From assembly GCA_019828565.1 (NCBI GenBank), contig JAHDYR010000038.1, positions 1,178,001 to 1,242,000 of the forward strand: 64,000 bases of DNA. The letters are read 5' to 3'. Both the position numbers and the translations under genes were made by a program. This DNA is from Carpediemonas membranifera. Lineage: Eukaryota > Fornicata. Below the pieces are notes generated by a model. It did no database searches, was not told the origin of the DNA, and saw only the letters and a list, made by a program, of their open reading frames with translations. Positions within the stretch are counted from its first letter, which is position 1; the number at the start of each line of letters is the position of its first letter. This document shows positions 41,408 to 50,420 of the stretch, piece by piece.

Positions 41408-42243
41408 CCTCTATGCCACGACTTATGGGAAATCCGCCCTTATTAAGCTTCCTACAGGGAATATAGGCCATTTTGGAGGTATGAGCGACCGGGAGGGGGG
41501 AATGGGGGCATTTATGGTATGGCTGGCCTCTACTCGGGCAGACTATTATAACGAGGCTCAGATCAGACCTCTACGGCCGCCTTACGAGGAGAAAAGAGCC
41601 AAGCAGCGCGCTAGCGGCCCATGGCCGCAGCAGAGCCCAGCCAAGCTCAGCTATAGGGTCACCTGAGACCCCGAATGACGTGCTGATCAGGTCGACTCCC
41701 ATCTATTGACTTGGTAATTGCAGAGGGCGTCTGAACGCGATGTCCTAATAACCGACTTGGTCGGAGCGGTTCGGCGATGACTCCGTTGTATTCCACACCT
41801 TCTTTTAATGCCGAAACATGCAGTCCTTTAGAGTCAACGCGCGTCCTGTCCGTCAGGCGAAGGGCATTCAGCAGAGGCATTGCTGCGGTCTGCAGACCGC
41901 CCTAGCGCTTCAGGATGGCCAACTGCATGATCTGGACTCATGTCTATCAAATCCATTTTGATCACATCAAACATGTGTCAAATCCGGCAAATCGATTTTG
42001 CGATAAAAAAAGGGGCAGAGGGGAGGAAGCGACCCATAAGGCGTACTTATGGACCATTTCCTCCCCCCTGCCCGTTTTTTGAGTCTCAACTCTCAATTCC
42101 AATTTGTCCCTATGTTACTTTTTTCTAGCAGGATTTAAAGTTTGATACTGCGCATGCGTATTGCTTAGGTATAGCCAAGTACTACCATACCACTTTGAAG
42201 ATCCAGCTCCGGCTCATCGTCGAGTTCATTTTTTCTTGCAACC
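41408..42243. other. non-coding right-hand region of element T
   Basis: No credible gene. It contains the hairpin at 42005-42080. The final bases before the terminal repeat are AT-rich. Confidence 0.5.
42005..42080. repeat. long imperfect hairpin (fold-back)
   Basis: Arms AAAAAAGGGGCAGAGGGGAG and the reverse complement of CTCCCCCCTGCCCGTTTTTT pair with two mismatches over 23 bases. Inside the loop, CCATAAG/CTTATGG form a second inverted pair around GCGTA. Confidence 0.8.
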
Positions 42244-42313
42244 GTAGATTATCTAGCTTTTTGAGGTCGAAGATAATCTAGGGTTTAGCAAAGATAATCT
42301 AGGGATGTTGACA
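42244..42313 (-). repeat. right terminal inverted repeat of element T
   Basis: Reverse complement of 25917-25986 with one mismatch. Confidence 0.85.
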
Positions 42314-42608
42314 GTATGATCTTAATGGCGATCTTGTTGGGCGTGCATTTGGAGAAGAGAAAGTCCTCGAACATCTCCTCGAGGTTCTCAGCCTCCTCTC
42401 TCATACCAATAGACTTCAAGGTAGCCCACTTTTTCCGCTGCTGGATCGCGAGGAGCGCCGAAATGGATGTTTGCATTCGTTCGTTCTGAGAAGTAAGCAG
42501 AGCAAGCTGATGCTGCTGCTGTTGGATGATCTGCTGAAGAGTAGCTTCAGGCTGTTCGATATTACCTTCGGTCTCAGGTGCTTCGCCCTGTGTTGTTTCT
42601 TCAGCCAT
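42314..42608 (-). pseudogene. gag: gag-like ORF1 of a YR retrotransposon, truncated by element T
   Basis: Starts at the ATG at 42608 (MAEETTQGEAPE), like the MAEETENNTG start of element B's gag. It has a glutamine-rich coiled coil and MREEAENLEEMFEDFLF, which matches MREEAEFLEEIYRSFKF of element C's gag. The reading frame runs into the terminal repeat of element T. It lies about 200 bases 3' of element B's recombinase gene, in the same orientation, as the start of a second, head-to-tail unit. Confidence 0.75.
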
Positions 42609-42814
42609 CTGTTCGAGTCTCCAGAAGTCAGTCCTTCAGGTAGGATTGAGTCAGGTGGAGTAAATGTGGCCATACGTCTTCAGCGCTTTCATAGCGTCGC
42701 CTATTAGGGTCTTCGCCGCCCATGGTGTTGCAGGCAATATATCGGTGTCCTAACACCCTGTCTGAGTCACCCTCCGGAGTGAACGCGTCTGACTAGGCAG
42801 ACACTCACATTCAC

Positions 42815-43609
42815 TTATGAATTCTCCTGGGGCTTCCCGCCCGCACGCCTACACCATCCCGATGGTGACCATTCAATCTTTATGGACCACTCGTACCCGT
42901 ACGAGTAAAGGAAGGAGACGACTGCTATTCGAGGTGCGCGAACCATTCGCACCTCGTCACAGCTGTCGAGCCGCACCGCTTCGGCGATGTAGCTCTGGAG
43001 GGAACTCTCGGACTTCCAAGTACCGAGGGCCATGACCACTGGAGTGGGCATCCCGCGAAGTACAGCGTCCGCTGCGGCCCCGCGACGGAAGCTATGGGAT
43101 CCAACTGGGTCTCCAAAGACCTGCTTCAGCTTGTCTTGGAGCATAGCGGGGGGCAACGGCCCTCGGTCCAGCCTCGACCCATCGAGGTTGGGGGACTTCC
43201 AGATGGTGGCGTCTCTGTCCTGGCACCAGCGCTGCAGGTGAGCCATGAGCATCCCTGCCGGATTGAGCGCGCCTTCGACCCACGGGATGAACTTCTTAAC
43301 TGCGCGAAGCCCTGTCTTGGTGGAGTCGATGGTGATAGAGACGCCGAGTCCTGCTTTCACCCTGATATCCCGAGGAGTGAGGGGTAGGATCTCACTGCGC
43401 CTCGACATTGTTGCGTAGGCAACGACGCCGAATAAGAAGGCTTGGTGGAACTCCTCGTCGCGGCCGGCGAGTTTGGGGATCAGGCGGTGGATGCGTGCAG
43501 CCCGCACTGGGACCTTGCGTTGCGGCCTGGGGACTGTAGCGCGCTTCGCTTCGGTGATGAATGCCTTTTTGAGCAGCTGGGGGTGCCCACGTTGATACCA
43601 GGGGTGCAA
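42815..43609 (-). CDS. element B tyrosine recombinase
   Basis: 264 residues in the frame after RT. Catalytic signature: R in ATMSRRSEILPL, K in DSTKTG, HSFRRG (HxxR) and GTWKSESSLQSYI (W and the nucleophilic tyrosine). The N-terminal core-binding part (GYVATTRRDTAGVVSQFLTF) is encoded at the end of the RT frame. Removing one base from either run at 43566-43570 (T5) or 43579-43583 (G5) fuses them, so RT-RNase H-YR was probably one polyprotein. The enzyme would integrate a circular DNA copy by site-specific recombination. Confidence 0.88.
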   Translation of the reverse strand: MHPWYQRGHPQLLKKAFITEAKRATVPRPQRKVPVRAARIHRLIPKLAGRDEEFHQAFLFGVVAYATMSRRSEILPLTPRDIRVKAGLGVSITIDSTKTGLRAVKKFIPWVEGALNPAGMLMAHLQRWCQDRDATIWKSPNLDGSRLDRGPLPPAMLQDKLKQVFGDPVGSHSFRRGAAADAVLRGMPTPVVMALGTWKSESSLQSYIAEAVRLDSCDEVRMVRAPRIAVVSFLYSYGYEWSIKIEWSPSGWCRRAGGKPQENS

Positions 43610-45758
43610 ACCTTACCACCAGCGAGCCCCGGTGCGCCAGACGGTCTGGGCCTACTAGCTCAGCCTCGCGAGCGAGCCACGCCAGGAATGTGTCGCGGTC
43701 CGATGCCGGGTTGGCCTCTCGGAAGGTCAGGAACTGGGAGACGACACCCGCCGTGTCACGCCTGGTCGTTGCCACGTAGCCTTTGAGCTCGTCTAGACCT
43801 AGTACTGCGTTGAAAGCGGCGTCGTCGGCACGAAGACGGCGAGGAGCCGCGGCTTTTCCCCCACGAGGATGTTCTGGAGCTCTGAGTCCTTCATGTCCTC
43901 CGCGTAGACCCTGAACGTTCTCTTGAAGGGGGGAGAGGCCCTTGATGCGGCGTACCGCCTCGGACTGGACGTCGGGCATCACCACGACCACTGCAGACTT
44001 GGTATGCCTCGGATGTGAGGCTGGTGAGGCGCGAATGAGGGCCAGTCGGTTGGCTACGGCTGGAAGAAGGGCGTATGGTGGTGCTGCGAAGACTCTCTTG
44101 CTGCGCCACTCCGAGCTCATGCCGCTCTCGGCCAGCGTGAGCGAACGCTCGACGAAGCCGGGAAGTAGTAACTCCTTGTCCCTCCCACCAGTCACGTCGA
44201 CCTCGAGAGGGCCCCACTCCTCCAGTATGGCAGCGAGGATCCCTCGTGGTGTCCGCCATTCCAGTCGCTGGTATCTCGACAGAGCATCTGCGGAGACATT
44301 GAGGTGCCCGCTGACGTGCTGGGCTCTCAGTGTGATCTGGCAGGCGGCCAAGCGGGAAAAGAGGGTGAGACAAGCGTCCTGGATCATCGGCGGGGCTCGC
44401 GTTGATCCCTGCTTGTTCAACCAGGCGCAGGCGTTGCTGTTGTCGATGAATACGGTGATCTCCCTGTCCGTTAGATGTGGAAGGAGCGTCTCCACGGCGT
44501 TCGTCGCCGCAAAGAACTCTTTCACCGCAATGGACTCGTTCTGGAGCGGGCTGTTGGGGGAGACGGAGGAGGATACGATCGTCTGCTTGCAGCCGTCCCT
44601 GATAATGGCAGCTAAGCCCTTTTCTGAGGCGTCCGACTGGATGTGGATGTCGATTGCCGGGCTTGCGCCCCACATGCTGATCAGGGAGTCGAAGGAGCGG
44701 GGATGATGATCTTCGCTGCTCAGCAGTTGCTTCCAGTACGATAGGGCCTTGAGGACGGCTTTCGTAAAGCCTTTCTCCGTCTCGGTGGCTGTCTGAAGAG
44801 GTCTCAGCCATGCGCGGCCGTCGGGGAAGCACAGAGATGCGAAGGATAGCTTCCCGATGAGGGATTGCCACCTCTTGTTGCTCATATTGCCTTCTATCAG
44901 CGCACTCTCGACCAATTGGCGGTATCTGCTGCGCTTCTTCGAGTCTAGGGAAATGACCCGAGCAGCTGAGTCGATGCGCATGCCGAGGTATGTCAGGACT
45001 GTGGTGGGCTCTAGGACTGACTTGTCGTGGTTGATGATAAAGCCTAGCTGATTCATGATGTCCAGGAGGCGCTGGCGCTCGCGCAGAAGGGCCTTCTTCT
45101 TCCCGAAGAATAGAAGGTCGTCCAGATAGACGGCAACTCCTACACCGCGGCAATGGCGCTTGATAATCTTCGCTACGGTAATCATGATCTTCTGGAAGTA
45201 GAATGGCGCCGCGGACCATCCGAATGGGAGGACTGTGAACTGATAGTGGACGCCGCGGTGAATAAAGCCTAGGAGGGACTGCGATGATGGGTGAATGGAC
45301 ACGTGGTGGTAGCCTGCATGGAGATCTAGCGACATCATCATGTCTCCTGGCGCAAGGCTTAAAACTGCTCTCTTGGCACCGAACAAGCGGAACGTACGGC
45401 GCTCTTTGGAGACCTTGTTGAGCGGTATGAGGTTGTGGACTGCTCTCCATTTGTCTGTACCCTTCGGGACTGGAAAGAGAGGACATGTGAGCTTCGGTGG
45501 TGATGAGACGCGGTGTATGGCACCCGATGAGAGCATTTCGCGCACCAGCGGATCGAGCTTGGCTAAGTCCTTCTCTGGGAGATGGAATATTCGAGGATTG
45601 CTCGGTTGTTGTGTCAGTTCGATGGGTATGCCGTCGCCAACCCAAGAGACCACGTCGGATGGCGCTCCCAAGCGCCGCCACGCGGCCACTGAGTGGCGGA
45701 GAGAACCCGCTCGACGGGTTGTGGGGAGTGGTGGTTCGGTTGATTGATGGTCTTGCAC
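43392..45758 (-). CDS. element B reverse transcriptase-RNase H
   Basis: The RT has WRAVHNLIPLN, SLDLHAGYHHVSIHP, FGWSAAPFYFQ and AVYLDDLLFFG. RNase H follows with IHIQSDASEKGLA, AVKEFFAA, VFIDNSNACAW and HVSGHLNVSADALSR. The sequence after about 44000 is the N-terminal part of the recombinase. The last stretch to 43392 is out of frame and not native. The frame opens one base back from gag, over a canonical slippery heptamer at 45764-45770. Confidence 0.88.
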   Translation of the reverse strand: MQDHQSTEPPLPTTRRAGSLRHSVAAWRRLGAPSDVVSWVGDGIPIELTQQPSNPRIFHLPEKDLAKLDPLVREMLSSGAIHRVSSPPKLTCPLFPVPKGTDKWRAVHNLIPLNKVSKERRTFRLFGAKRAVLSLAPGDMMMSLDLHAGYHHVSIHPSSQSLLGFIHRGVHYQFTVLPFGWSAAPFYFQKIMITVAKIIKRHCRGVGVAVYLDDLLFFGKKKALLRERQRLLDIMNQLGFIINHDKSVLEPTTVLTYLGMRIDSAARVISLDSKKRSRYRQLVESALIEGNMSNKRWQSLIGKLSFASLCFPDGRAWLRPLQTATETEKGFTKAVLKALSYWKQLLSSEDHHPRSFDSLISMWGASPAIDIHIQSDASEKGLAAIIRDGCKQTIVSSSVSPNSPLQNESIAVKEFFAATNAVETLLPHLTDREITVFIDNSNACAWLNKQGSTRAPPMIQDACLTLFSRLAACQITLRAQHVSGHLNVSADALSRYQRLEWRTPRGILAAILEEWGPLEVDVTGGRDKELLLPGFVERSLTLAESGMSSEWRSKRVFAAPPYALLPAVANRLALIRASPASHPRHTKSAVVVVMPDVQSEAVRRIKGLSPLQENVQGLRGGHEGLRAPEHPRGGKAAAPRRLRADDAAFNAVLGLDELKGYVATTRRDTAGVVSQFLTFREANPASDRDTFLAWLAREAELVGPDRLAHRGSLVVRFAPLVSTWAPPAAQKGIHHRSEARYSPQAATQGPSAGCTHPPPDPQTRRPRRGVPPSLLIRRRCLRNNVEAQ

Positions 45759-45760
45759 AA

Positions 45761-46192
45761 TTAGTTTTTTCTGGGGCGCTTATCGCGCTTGGGGGCGACT
45801 CTGGCACTGGAGCGGGCCTCTGCGATGAGGACGGTGAGGCTCTCGGAATCACGGATCCTGGAACGTCGGGCTCTGCCGTAGTCCTTGACTGCGTCGGCGT
45901 AGTGAAAGCCATTGATGTCCTTAATGAGGAGAAGCTCATGACGGAGCATTAGCTGAAGCTTGATCGTCTCGGTTGTCCAGCTCGGGTGGAGGACGATGTC
46001 CCTGTAGAGCATCTGCAGCCATTCGGACTCGTTACGCATGGCTAGTGAGTCCGGGTGGCGCCACTCCAGCGACATTAAATCTCGAAGCGTCAATAACTCG
46101 CCTGTTAGTTCGTTGATGCGCTTCTGCGGATCTGGGATCTTCTCTGCTTCAGGCGTGCGGTCCCCGGTGTTGTTCTCGGTTTCTTCAGCCAT
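45761..46192 (-). CDS. gag: element B gag-like ORF1
   Basis: 144 residues from the ATG at 46192 (MAEETENNTGDR); an in-frame ATG at 46255 is also possible. A coiled-coil start is followed by a helical domain (MRNESEWLQMLYRDIVL, LMLRHELLLIKDINGFHYAD) shared with the other YR-element gag genes here, and a basic C-terminus (RVAPKRDKRPRKN). It ends AGA AAA AAC TAA, containing the slippery heptamer A AAA AAC. Probably the RNA-packaging protein. Confidence 0.75.
   Translation of the reverse strand: MAEETENNTGDRTPEAEKIPDPQKRINELTGELLTLRDLMSLEWRHPDSLAMRNESEWLQMLYRDIVLHPSWTTETIKLQLMLRHELLLIKDINGFHYADAVKDYGRARRSRIRDSESLTVLIAEARSSARVAPKRDKRPRKN
45764..45770 (-). promoter_or_regulatory. probable -1 ribosomal frameshift site
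   Basis: A AAA AAC in the gag frame, directly before the gag stop. The RT frame is the -1 frame at this point. This is the classic retroviral slippery heptamer. Confidence 0.5.
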
Positions 46193-46297
46193 CTGGCCGT
46201 AATTGATTCGATCCCGATTCGTTCGGCTCGAATAAATCGAATCAGGCAGATCCATCGCCCATGCTCCATTATCTCACGCCGGAGCTGACGTCTCCAC

Positions 46298-46371
46298 GAT
46301 TCTTTGGTCTAGTCGGTTATGACGCCTGTTTGACAGACAGGAGATCCCCGGTTCGAGCCCGGGAAGAATCA
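46298..46371 (+). tRNA. tRNA-Val (anticodon GAC)
   Basis: A full cloverleaf: acceptor GATTCTT/AAGAATC, D-arm GTC...GAC, anticodon stem CCTGT/ACAGG with loop TTGACAG, variable AGATC, T-stem CCCGG/CCGGG with loop TTCGAGC, discriminator A. Anticodon GAC reads valine codons. No intron. No strong T-run follows at once, so termination may occur further on. Confidence 0.93.
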
Positions 46372-46414
46372 TATCTCAACATCAAATTCTCGTCTCGAAA
46401 AAGCGAGTAAAAAT

Positions 46415-46487
46415 TGCTGCTTGCCGGGTTCGAACCAGCGACCTTATGATCTTCAGTCATACGCTCTCCCAACTGAGCTAAAGCAGC
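46415..46487 (-). tRNA. tRNA-Phe (anticodon GAA)
   Basis: Acceptor GCTGCTT/AAGCAGC, D-arm GCTC...GAGC, anticodon stem TATGA/TCATA with loop CTGAAGA, T-stem GCTGG/CCGGC with loop TTCGAAC, discriminator A, then ATTTTT as Pol III terminator. Convergent with tRNA-Val, about 43 bases apart. Confidence 0.95.
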
Positions 46488-46525
46488 CTGACGGACATCG
46501 ACCCTGAGTAAGATTCCCCGCCTGG

Positions 46526-49500
46526 GTGACAAGCAGAGAGAACGAACGGCTTTTCAGTCGCGCCCTCGACCGAAATGAAGCGGCCGACGCGCCGAGTAAT
46601 TGTGAAAAGAAAACGAATCCCTCTCCCCCCGCCCCCTCTCTCTCCCCTCTCCCCTCTCCAGCTTTCTCCTCTCTCACCTCCTCCCCCGCTCCTCCGACAC
46701 CTCCCCCACCCCCGCCCGAGCCACTTCTGCCCCGGTCCGCGCCAGCGCCGCTCCGCTTCCCGTCCATCACAAATGCCCAGGTCTGGAAAGACTTGGGCGC
46801 GCGATCGGAGGTGGTCAAGTGGATCCGGGAAGTCGTTCCCGTCGACATCCTCGGACCAGCGGAGAGAAGCCCCGCATCCCACCACCTCGCCCGGCCGACA
46901 GGCCCGTCTTCAGACGCCATCTGAAGGAGCTCTTGGCCACAGGAGCTGCTGTGCCGTTCCGCAGCCCCGCGCTGATATGTCCGATATTCTTAGTGGCGAA
47001 AGGAGAGTCGGACACGAGGTTGATCCACGATCTGAGACCCCTCAACAGCGTGACGTCGGAGACCAGGACGTTCCGGCTCCACGGAGTGAAGCGCGTAGTG
47101 CACCTACTGGCGGAAGGCGACAGCCTGGCTCGGTTGGATTTGAAATCCGGGTACTGGCAAGTCGGTGTACGGCCGAGCGATTCAACTCTCCTAGGCTTTG
47201 TTGTGGATGGGAGGCCGTACGCATTCCGTGTGCTGCCGTTCGGATGGGCTGCCGCCCCGTTTCACTTTCAGCAAATCATGCTGGAGGCCGCAAGGATGGT
47301 AGCTGCTCGCTTCAGCGTGAAGATAGTCGTCTATCTAGACGACTGGGCGTTCATGGCACCGCACGGACATCTCAAGGAGACAATGCCGCTCATAGTCTCC
47401 TTCCTCCAGCGACTCGGCCTTATCCTGAACCTCGCGAAGTCAGAGCTCCAGCCGGTAGACAGCACGGTCTTCCTCGGCATGCTGATCGATGCAGCACGAC
47501 GCACGATCATGGTGGAGCCGTCGAAGGCCGCCAAGTACATCTCCAGGATCGACGATGCCCTCAACCGTGGATCATCGGCCACAGAGTGGAAGCGGCTCGT
47601 CGGCAATCTCTCCTTCGCAGCAGTGGCGATCCCGGAAGGACGACTGTGGCTCCGCCACCTCCACAAAGGGGTGGACATCTATCTTGACGACATCTTGATT
47701 TACGCCAAGACCGAGGCCCAGTTTCTCAACCTGATCAAAACCGTCTTCAGGAGCTGTAGACATTATTCACTGCGCCTTAAAGGCCCGAAGTGCACGATAG
47801 GCTCAGCCCACGTCGAGGCCGTCGGGTATATTGTCTCGGAGAAGGGGAAACAACTTGCCCCAGAGAATGTAGAGGCGGTAAACGCCATACCGCTCCCGTC
47901 CACCGCAAAGGAGCTTCAGAGGACACTGGGATCATTCAACTATGTCGCCCAGTTCGTCCCGGACTCGTCACGAATCCTCAAACCTCTCAACGAGATGCTA
48001 ACGGCACAGGAGAACTCAAAGAACATAACTTGGAACCCCAAACAAGAAGATGCGTTTACAACGTTCAAGGAGAGACTCAGCTCAGACACAGTCCTCCATT
48101 TCCCCGACTTATCAAAGAAGTGGACCCTCGAGACGGACGCGTCGAACGACGGACTAGGGGGCATTCTGTTCCAAGAAGAAGACTCCGGCAACCGAGAGAT
48201 CGTCTCGCTCTTCGCAAAGTGTCATACGCCAACCCAGACTAGGTGGCCGACCTACGAACAAGAGCTTCATGCTATCATCTTTTGTCTCACGAGACCTGAC
48301 ATGGCTCAACTTTTCCGCCTCAAGGACAACATACAGATCCGCACCGACCACCAGAATCTGGTATATCTCATGCAGAGGAGCTTTCCAAGAAACTCCTCCG
48401 GTGGACGTCTGTCTTGTCGGACTACAACATTACGATCGAGCATATTGCTGGAGAGACAAACAAGATGGCAGACATGCTGTCGCGTATCCTTCCCCGAGGG
48501 GACCTCGGGCCGCAGCTGAACCTGCTAGAGGCGGAGGACGCCGGCCCAGGGCTGACCCTTGAGCTGATCCAGGCTGCCCAGGCCATGGCACCTGAGTCAA
48601 CTCGAGTCGGCTGGGAGAAACTAGAGGGAGTATCCATCGAAAACTGGATCTACTTCAAGGACGGAGTGCCGATTATCCCCAAGGGAGAGACACGCGACAA
48701 GGCCCTACGGACCGCTCACCAATTTCATACGGGAGCAAATTCAACGTTCCAAGCACTCTCCGCGTCTGCATTTTGGACCGGGGATGCTCTTGGACGTCAA
48801 AAAGCACATCAAGACGTGCCCCATTTGTCTGAAGACTCGCATCAAGGACTACTTCATCGCCCAAAAGGGCCAGACAAGACGCACCAGACCATGGGAGACA
48901 GTGGCAGTCGACACAATTGGCCCTCTCCCAACGGATTCGCTGGGCGCTCGCTACATCATTGTGGCTGTAGACATGTTTACAAGATACACCGAGCTCGTCG
49001 CAGTCGCATCGATCGACGCCGAGACCTCCGCCAGGGCCCTATGGGACCACGTTTTCACGCGACACGGGATACCGGCGGAGATTCTGTCCGACGGCGGCCC
49101 GGAGTACGCGAACTCGATAGTTGAACAACTCACAACGTCATTGAAAGTCGCACACCACTTCACCATCCCGTTTCATCCACAGAGCAATGGTCTCGTGGAG
49201 AGAAGGAATGCGGAGATTGGAAGACACCTACGGTGGCTTGTCCTGGCAATAGCCTACAAAGACCAGTGGTGCGGACTCCTACCGACGGTCCAGATGATTA
49301 TCAACGGCACGACACATACGGCCACGAAGTTCTCCCCGCACTAGCTGATATTTGGCCATGAGCACAACATGTTTACAAGCTGGTGGACGAACGACAACAA
49401 CTCTCCGATCAGAGATTTCCCAGAGTTCAAAAAGGACCTGGAGCTGGCCCTTAACGCCCTGGAGGCCACTGCCAGAGAAAGTGTGGGCCCGGGCCAAAAG

Positions 49501-49914
49501 ACAATAGTCAACACCGAACTGAAGCCGGGTGACTACGTCCTCTGGAAAGATGAGGCCCCTCAGAAGCTAGACGCGCGCAACAGGGGCCCATGGAAGGTAC
49601 ACGATGTACTGGATAATAACAGAATAGTCATGCAGTCGATACTCGACGGATCGACCAGATCAACCCACATTGAAAAACTCATGATGTTCGACACGGATGC
49701 CGTAACGGACACGATGATGCTTCAACTTGCAAGCTTCGACCAGAAAAAATGGGAGGTGGAGCGAGTAGTATCGGTGGACTGGAAAGAAGGGACAGCCGCC
49801 ATCAAGTGGGTAGGGTTCGAAAACATAACGGAAGAACCACTCTCGGGAGTGAAACACCTCGAGGAGATGAAGAGGTTGGCCCGTAAGGCGAGGAAGAACC
49901 TGAAACTCTACTAA
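46526..49914 (+). pseudogene. element D fused pol: YR-type RT, gypsy RT/RNase H, integrase, chromodomain
   Basis: The proline-rich start and VWKDLGARSEVVKWIREVVP match element C. The RT has LARLDLKSGYWQVGV and the first active site VVYLDDWAF. After LRHLHKG the frame continues as gypsy RT with a second active site, VDIYLDDILIYAK, then RNase H (TLETDASNDGLGG, RTDHQNLVYLM), the zinc region (HQFHTG ... CPICLK), integrase D-D-E (AVDTIGPLP, LSDGGPEY, QSNGLVERRNAE) and a chromodomain (KWEVERVVSVDW, AIKWVGF). Frame breaks lie near 46860, 48390 and 48780-48783, and there is an in-frame TAG at 49342-49344 in the position of a usual Glu codon. Not functional as read. Confidence 0.8.
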
Positions 49915-49972
49915 CCATCTTTTTTCCCCGTTCCTTGCTGGTTGGGGGTTTTCTCATCAAAAAGGGAGGTAG

Positions 49973-50054
49973 TGTCACCGGTCTATAAACTGCTCCGTCC
50001 AGTTTTGACCACTTTTACCGCGCTGCGGTTTACTGTAAATGATTTCAACCGACA
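49973..50054 (+). repeat. 3' LTR of element D (82 bp)
   Basis: TGTCACCGG...CCGACA after a polypurine tract. It contains GGTTTACTGTAAAT, like the GTTTATGTAAAT of element A's LTR. The exact 3' boundary is inferred. Confidence 0.5.
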
Positions 50055-50420
50055 CCCGTGTACTCTACCGGGAATCTCTGACTGCCTCTTGCTCATGGCT
50101 ACGACATGGGCCTTGACGGGTGTCATGTCTTGGCTGGACCAGGCTTCTTGGTCCTCGATCCAGGCTCTCTCTCTGTGGCCGATGGTAAGCTTCTCCTGGA
50201 CCCATGCTGCCTGCCATACCTGGTGTCTGGGTCAGACAGGCTGACGATCCGGTAGACTCCGTCCATTCCCACAGGGGGGGGTAGGTAATTTATTGTGTCG
50301 CGTTCTCGCATCGTCCCGGGTCTATCTCTGTGTAAGCCGGAGTAAATTACCTCGCTCGACCTTACGTAATGCCGAGCGTCACCCTCCGAAGGAGGGGATC
50401 GGGAGCAAGGCTGCCCCGCG
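50055..50420. other. non-coding junction region
   Basis: No gene. 50231-50276 repeats the 46 bases at 50541-50586 (GTCAGACAGGCTGACGATCC...CACAGGG), which occur again at 63166-63211. These may be terminal or internal direct repeats of the YR element. Confidence 0.6.

Larger units (their letters stand above)
25917..42313. mobile_element. element T: 16.4-kb unit with 70-bp terminal inverted repeats and many cargo genes
   Basis: 25917-25986 and the reverse complement of 42244-42313 match at 69 of 70 bases. Each begins TGTCAACATCCC and contains the motif CTAGATTATCTT twice plus a third, inverted variant, as transposase-binding subterminal repeats often do. Between them lie about ten genes on both strands: a possible transposase, protein kinase, OTU-like protease, SET protein, RCC1-like protein, HEPN-like protein and unknowns, along with three copies of a 240-bp internal repeat. 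No polymerase, capsid or packaging genes are seen, so a Polinton or virus is unlikely. The two flanks belong to different retroelements and no clear target duplication is present. Confidence 0.7.
42609..46255 (-). mobile_element. element B: tyrosine-recombinase (DIRS/PAT-like) retrotransposon
   Basis: On the minus strand: gag-like ORF, RT/RNase H and tyrosine recombinase, with no integrase and no long terminal repeats. This is the layout of the YR retrotransposon order. Its 5' end lies between the gag ATG and the tRNA-Val gene at 46298. Its 3' end abuts another unit's gag at 42608. Confidence 0.85.
46490..50054 (+). mobile_element. element D: chimeric YR-element/gypsy retroelement
   Basis: The left part (to about 47665) is YR-retrotransposon RT. 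From there an in-frame switch leads to the second half of a gypsy RT, RNase H, integrase and chromodomain, then a polypurine tract (AAAAAGGGAGGTAG) and a short 3' LTR (49973-50054). The left end lies immediately beside the tRNA-Phe gene. Confidence 0.8.

Noticed and set aside
25917-42313. Polinton/Maverick or integrated DNA virus
   Set aside because: No protein-primed DNA polymerase, packaging ATPase, capsid protein or retroviral-type integrase is recognisable, and the termini do not show a convincing 6-bp target duplication.
46620-46740. Simple-sequence C/T-rich repeat
   Set aside because: It encodes the proline-rich start of the YR-type reverse transcriptase, matching a similar segment at 62400-62549.
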